A stretch of 64,000 nucleotides of DNA from Catonia carolina. Lineage: Eukaryota > Arthropoda > Insecta > Hemiptera > Achilidae. Below the pieces are notes generated by a model that searched no databases, was not told where the DNA came from, and saw only the letters and a list, made by a program, of their open reading frames with translations. The position numbers were made by a program, and so were the translations under genes. Location: contig JAQMRL010000006.1 in assembly GCA_035578175.1 (NCBI GenBank), forward strand, positions 67,419,001 through 67,483,000. The letters are read 5' to 3'. Positions 59,208 through 64,000 of this stretch are shown here, piece after piece. Within the stretch, counting starts at the first letter, position 1. Every line of letters begins with the position of its first letter.

Positions 59208-60160
59208 AAATCTGGTGTGAAATACTCACACAACTGTCTCTTGCCAATGCCAATAATTAACAATATTACCTAACATTAGTAATAAAACATTAGAAATAAA
59301 CAAAAACCAATCTCAAAAAACATAACCTTATTTTAATCATGAGTGAAAGACGCAAAATAAAAATCAACCTCAGTTTGGCTTAAAAATACGAAAAACCACT
59401 CTTTTACGTTAAACTAGGCTCTATAGAGAAAAATGCTTTAAATAAAAGTTGTAGATCTTTTAATTTCCTATAAATTTAATTATACACACTTTTTTCGTAA
59501 AATGCATACTAAGGCTGAAATCTTAAAAAATCGATTTTTCACACTTTTCGTGAGAAAAAAAAACAGAAAATCGCTAATTACCGCTAAACTAAGCGTTATA
59601 CAAAAATAATGTTTGAGATAAAAGTTGTAGATCGTTAAATTCTCTACAACGTTTATTATATAAATCTTTGCGCTAAAATGCATATTAAAGCCGCAATCTT
59701 AAAAAAAAAACAATTTTTTTTACGTGAAAACATTCTCACCGAGAATTCAGCAAACATGGCGCCTACCCTATCTTGTAGAGCATAAAAAATTTAGTAAACC
59801 AAGCGATTTAAAAAAAAAAAATTGTTGGACCAGTTTTTGAGAAAATCGCAAAAATGTGAAAAATTATACAAATAAACTACTTTCCGGTACTACTTCCGGT
59901 TGACCGAATTTGATGAAAATGATTGCGTCGGGTCCTCTAGTAATATCTAACTTAAGTTTCATGTTCGTATGATGTTCCGTTCTTGAGATATTCAGTTCAC
60001 ACACACACATACACACACACACACACACAAATCGCTAAAAACATGTTTTTTGGGTTCAGGGGGTCTGAAAACTTGTAGATCCGGTGAAAACTCGATTTTG
60101 AAAAACCGACATGAAAACAATACTTTCCTTCCTTTAAATTCATACAGGCAAGAGAAAGTA
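59208..60160 (+). repeat. RepB copy, full-length, best preserved
   Basis: CTGGTGTGAAATACTCACAC at the left, ACTACTTCCGGTTGACCGAA near 59890, (CA)n at 59999-60028, AACATGTTTTTTGGGTTCAG, GGCAAGAGAAAGTAAAAATG at the right. Homology with 31456-32390 continues past the right end to about 60270. Confidence 0.87.
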
Positions 60161-60289
60161 AAAATGGAAGTGGATGATTTTTGAAGCTTAAGTTTTACTT
60201 TTTAATGGAAGAGGCTACACAAAGTTTCCATGCACAAGTCTTTTTAAGGAAGTTAACTGCTGTTTGTGACGATGACGAAATATAGTAAA

Positions 60290-61495
60290 TTATCAGTTTT
60301 TTAATTTTTTCAAAAGTTTTGACTTAAGGAATTTGTGAAATGACCGTTTCAATTACGCCTTACTATTGCAGCATGTTGATCTACGAAAAGGATTTCCCCT
60401 CTTTCCCCGATAACTTATAACACAGGTTATTAATTAATTATTAATAGTATTAATAATAAATTAGTAGACTAATAATAATTAGTTAGCAATTAATTATTAA
60501 TACATTTCATATTTTAATAACCGACCACTAACCAGAGAACAGTTATTTTAAAACTTTGAGATTTTTCTCAAGTTCTTGTTCGTAGATCGATAGGATATGA
60601 TTTTCAATTTGTGTTTCAATAGATATATATGGTGACATAATACTGTGTATATAAGTTACTCGTAGAATGGCAGTACGTTAACAAATCGCCCATCAAGACA
60701 GAGAAATTACTTCTGAAAAAAGTACTATTATTTGGTTTTATCAAGTGTCAAAGTATCCCTTTTTCTATCATCACTATCTGAAAACGAGTTACGTGAACTT
60801 TATCAAAGGTTTTTCTGTACATATGCAAACGCCATAACCGGATGTATCTTGGATACTCTTGTTTCTTCAATTAATTGCAAGAGTTCAAAACAACTGTCAA
60901 TACAAGTTCTTCCAGGGTGAAGACAGCCTGTATTTATTAGTTTTCTCAACTTATTTCAGTAGTTCAACAGAATATACATTTTGTTCATTAAAAGATTTCT
61001 GTGTGTGCGTGTGTGTGTGTGCTGTTAGTAATAATATAGGAAAAAGCAACCGCAAGCACATGCTAATATACTATCGTGAAACGCGGTTAGTTATTATCAA
61101 AAATCAAATGAATTAAACGGATATCCTTGAGGTGTTCAGATTGATAAATTAATAACAAAATATATGACTAATATAGAATGGCAGTACTAATATCATATAA
61201 ATTAAAATATGTTTATTAAGTTAAAGGTATTGGACATATTAATTTATTTAATAGTATTTTTATAATTAAACAAAAAAAATATTTTATTAATTACACTAAA
61301 AACAAAAAAATATATAAATATATACATAAATACAAAAAGGGCAACATGTGTGAAATAATCGGATGCAATCACAAACTGTGTATGCAAAAGTGTCGAAAAT
61401 AAATTATGGAGTGAACCTTGAGAATTGTTAATTAGATCTGTTCGGCTTAATACGACGAAAATTTTAAAGTATTTTTTTTATATTAGAGGTATGTC
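60290..61495. other. no gene; segment bounded by a 14-bp direct repeat
   Basis: TAGAATGGCAGTAC occurs at 60663 and 61176, bounding ~500 bp with a (GT)n run at 61000-61021. It could be a target duplication of an unidentified insertion. No coding similarity. Confidence 0.4.
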
Positions 61496-61499
61496 TTAA

Positions 61500-62359
61500 G
61501 CTACGTTTTCCTAGCGACGGGGATTTTACGCAGCGCGGAACCTATTTGTACCTGTCACGATGGCAGGAGGGTGAAAGGTATTACCCTGCGTGAAAGTGTT
61601 TTCTTAGAGCATCGTTTTCTGTTGACGTAGGTTGTGTCAGTTTATGTTTTTAGTACCTAGTTGTGTGTGAAGTGTAGTTACATTAAAAGCGTTTTCACAA
61701 AATTGAGGCAATATGCAGGAAGAGAGGATTGACTGCGATGTTAGTAATTAAAGAAATCACGGATGATTACCGGGAAAAAGAGTTTATAATAACGAAATTC
61801 GCTAAGTGCAAAAAAGAGGTAAGTGGTGTGTTCCGAAATCGTATAATGAAGAAATGTTCATAACTCTGAACAAGAGCCGTCTTCATAACGAAGAAGAAAA
61901 GTTCCAGAATCTTTTTAGACTGTCCCGTGAAAGGTTCTCCTTCGTTTCGTCTAAGGCTCGTCTAAGAAAACTAGAGAACCTCCTCCTACAACAGAGTCAA
62001 GAAACCTGTAAGAGCAGCCGAAAATTGGCTTCAATGCTAAACTAAACTCAATTAAAAATTCGTCCTGATCGACAGAAAACCTCACTGTTTGGGGTTTCGC
62101 AAAATTTTGTAACATTTTCAACAATAACCTAAAAAAATAACAACACACTTTTAGAACTCAAATGTCACTAAATCAAAGTAAATCACGCAGCGTCCACCGT
62201 AAGCAGTCGGGTTTATTGCGTTGACGTAAAACGTTTCACGCTGACGTGATCCGCCCTCTAGGAAAACACTCTCACTGAAATTTTGGAAAGTAGTGGTCGA
62301 CGTAAAACGCGTATCACGTCGACCACGTCGTAAAACATCCGTCGCTAGGAAAACGTATC
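61500..62359 (+). mobile_element. PIF/Harbinger-like element, deletion derivative
   Basis: Ends GCTACGTTTTCCTAGCGACG and CGTCGCTAGGAAAACGTATC are inverted and flanked by TTAA (61496-61499, 62360-62363), of which TTA or TAA would be the usual 3-bp Harbinger target. Inside, 61806-62045 encodes KRGKWCVPKSYNEEMFITLN, LHNEEEKFQNLFRLSRERFS, similar to the start of Harbinger nucleases ('R..W......+...GE+..L...L...D..+FF..FRM....F'). The catalytic part is missing. Confidence 0.75.
61806..62045 (+). pseudogene. Harbinger transposase N-terminal fragment
   Basis: See 61500-62359. KWCVPKSYNEEMFITLNKSR and EKFQNLFRLSRERFSFVSSK are followed by unrelated codons and a stop at 62043; no DDE residues. Confidence 0.55.
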
Positions 62360-62500
62360 TTAAAAACCAATTCTTTATTAAAATAGATGAACTACAATGC
62401 AATAAATAACAATTAAAGTGGATAGACTTAATAACCAATTTGAAATAGAACTTTTTTTGGCATTCAATAAGATTATTTGGTAATCTATAAGATAGTCGGT

Positions 62501-64000
62501 ATGTCAAAAATTAAAATATTTTTGGTATTCATTTTAATCACTATTTTTTTAACTTTTGACTTTGTATTTTCGAATTACATTCAGCTTCGACTTTATCGAG
62601 TGAGAGACCGATCACCTAAAAATTTGTTATACTGCACGGCGTGGAAACAGTGGAATTTAACAGATATTAATTATGAATTTTATAATGGTAGTTTAATAAT
62701 GAATGATTATAATGTATTTATACAGATACCATTTTATTACAAGAATAAAGTTAGAGATTGTGTTTATGCGAATCCTTACAAATGTTGTCGTTATGATAAT
62801 GTATTTGATGAAGACTTTCAATGTGTAATAAATTATTCTAATGTATCATTTCAAACGTCACTTCGCCATAATCCGATTTTATTTTGTGATAATTATATGT
62901 TTATAGAAGATTATATTAAAAAGGTAGAAATTCTATCAACGATTGGTCGAAAATTCACACATAAATACAATTTTAAATTGATATCATCTGAATTAGAAAT
63001 TTGTGAACAATTTGTACTCGGTTTATTAGAAATGAAAACGTTTACATGTGGAGATGTTTTAGAAGTTCTAATTAAAAATGAATTAGAGCAAAAACGTACA
63101 GATGCTTTACAATTGATAAATGAAATGGTTGGTGAATTATTGTCAATAATGTGTATTTTAATTACTCTTATTATTTATTGGCTACTACCCGTATTAAGAA
63201 ACTTATTTGGAAAATTAATCATGAACCTATTGGTTAGCATAATTACCCAAAACGTGTCACTATTAACACATCAAGTAATGTGGCTCGTTTTTATAATGAA
63301 ATCCAACAATGAATATAATAAACTTTTTGATAATATTTTCAAAGACAATTTTCATGTGAATAACATACGTGACTTAAATTCACCGTATGAATATCAATGG
63401 GTATGTGAATTTAACTGGTACTTAAGACAATATAGCTTGTTATGTAAATTATTTTGGGTGAATATAATTTGTGTGAATATGTGGACTGTTTTTAAATCGT
63501 ATTCTGTCAACGTTTCTTTGACGAAAAGAGAAAAACGAATCCGTTTAATTAAGTATTTAATCTACGGGTATGGCATTCCATTTGCCTTGTGTTTCATCCA
63601 ATTGTTATCTGTTTTATTACTAGATAACACATTTTTCAAACCTGACTACGACTGCTACGATTTTCAGGTCTCATCAAATTTGTTTATATATATATCAGTT
63701 TTATTTTTTATTGTTAATTTTATATTATTTGTAGCTATTTGTTACAATATATATCAACATAGAAAAGATACAAGTATCCTCCGTTCAAATCAAAGTAGTG
63801 ACATCGGTAACAAAACAGAAGTATTAAAATTATTTTCAAACTTATTTTTTACAACGGGGGTGTTTTGGGCGGTAACCAATATATCCAAATCATTAACTAA
63901 AAAATATCAATATCTTTGGTCGATTGGAAATTTCTTTGTTGCTTTTAACACTTTGCATGGTCCATTTATGCTATTAATATTTGGATTAAACGTTCGAGTT
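62501..64000 (+). CDS. Methuselah-like GPCR, intronless so far, runs off the right edge
   Basis: 500 codons open from ATG 62501 to the last base; the nearest in-frame upstream stop is at 62468. Residues 1-24 look like a signal peptide (MSKIKIFLVFILITIFLTFD). Residues 25-210 form an ectodomain with Cys at 45, 87, 95, 96, 108, 129, 168 and 183 and NLT, NGS, NYS and NVS N-glycosylation sites. Seven hydrophobic segments follow, near 211-230, 238-265, 308-333, 350-375, 393-415, 443-462 and 471-497. LLCKLFWVNIICVNMWTVFK (TM3), REKRIRLIKYLIYGYGIP (TM4) and YLWSIGNFFVAFNTLHG (TM7) follow the Methuselah pattern, as does GVFWAVTNIS (TM6). The cytoplasmic tail lies beyond the window. Family by motif reading, not by search; quite diverged. 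Lack of introns is unusual for such genes. Confidence 0.75.
   Translation, partial: MSKIKIFLVFILITIFLTFDFVFSNYIQLRLYRVRDRSPKNLLYCTAWKQWNLTDINYEFYNGSLIMNDYNVFIQIPFYYKNKVRDCVYANPYKCCRYDNVFDEDFQCVINYSNVSFQTSLRHNPILFCDNYMFIEDYIKKVEILSTIGRKFTHKYNFKLISSELEICEQFVLGLLEMKTFTCGDVLEVLIKNELEQKRTDALQLINEMVGELLSIMCILITLIIYWLLPVLRNLFGKLIMNLLVSIITQNVSLLTHQVMWLVFIMKSNNEYNKLFDNIFKDNFHVNNIRDLNSPYEYQWVCEFNWYLRQYSLLCKLFWVNIICVNMWTVFKSYSVNVSLTKREKRIRLIKYLIYGYGIPFALCFIQLLSVLLLDNTFFKPDYDCYDFQVSSNLFIYISVLFFIVNFILFVAICYNIYQHRKDTSILRSNQSSDIGNKTEVLKLFSNLFFTTGVFWAVTNISKSLTKKYQYLWSIGNFFVAFNTLHGPFMLLIFGLNVRV

Noticed and set aside
62151..62507. 118-codon minus-strand ORF at the Harbinger right end
   Set aside because: It overlaps the inverted repeat of the element and the start of the receptor gene; no protein similarity.

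Overview
This is an AT-rich stretch of a eukaryotic, almost certainly insect, genome. It has two multi-exon genes with long introns, one gene that runs off the right edge, and a very dense mixture of transposon copies nested in one another. The LINE, SINE and mariner types look hemipteran to me, but that is an impression and not a demonstration. I see no bacterial features, no rRNA and no credible intact tRNA gene.

The host content is on the minus strand for most of the window. Two paralogous genes encode secreted-type PI-PLC X-domain proteins. Gene 2 has exons between 53188 and 41049, and gene 1 has exons between 24688 and 7336. Each shows five exons with matching intron phases (1, 1, 0, 1, 2), consensus splice sites and no stops, so both look functional. 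Each lacks its first (signal-peptide) exon in what I can recognise. At the right end, on the plus strand, an ORF of at least 500 codons (62501 to beyond 64000) encodes a Methuselah-like seven-transmembrane receptor without any intron. A 49-codon, GC-rich ORF with a good start context (38297-38148, minus) may be a further small gene or first exon.

The rest is repeats. From left to right: a LINE relic with a 452-bp duplication; a triplicated 1.8-4.3 kb block carrying pogo-like and piggyBac-like MITEs; a GC-rich island; a Tc1/mariner-type element with 93-bp inverted repeats; the 7.6-9.1 kb repeat/mariner/SINE composite; a Jockey-type RT relic; nested hAT and TA-type MITEs (15-18 kb); PIF/Harbinger, hAT and pogo/Tigger transposase relics (19-28 kb); a solo LTR (24785-25577); several copies of a ~0.9-kb non-coding repeat (RepB); two LINE families with recognisable reverse transcriptase; at least twelve copies or fragments of a ~400-bp SINE (SINE1); tRNA-derived SINEs; and several minisatellites.

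The most unusual pattern is a set of four mariner derivatives in which both ends are the transposase-3' end, forming long inverted repeats. They fall into two breakpoint classes, each present at two unrelated sites, so these 3'-3' palindromes seem to have moved as units. I did not find a new defence or metabolic system. The best leads are the 3'-3' mariners, the intronless receptor, the small GC-rich ORF and a repeat-borne conserved reading frame (RepA).
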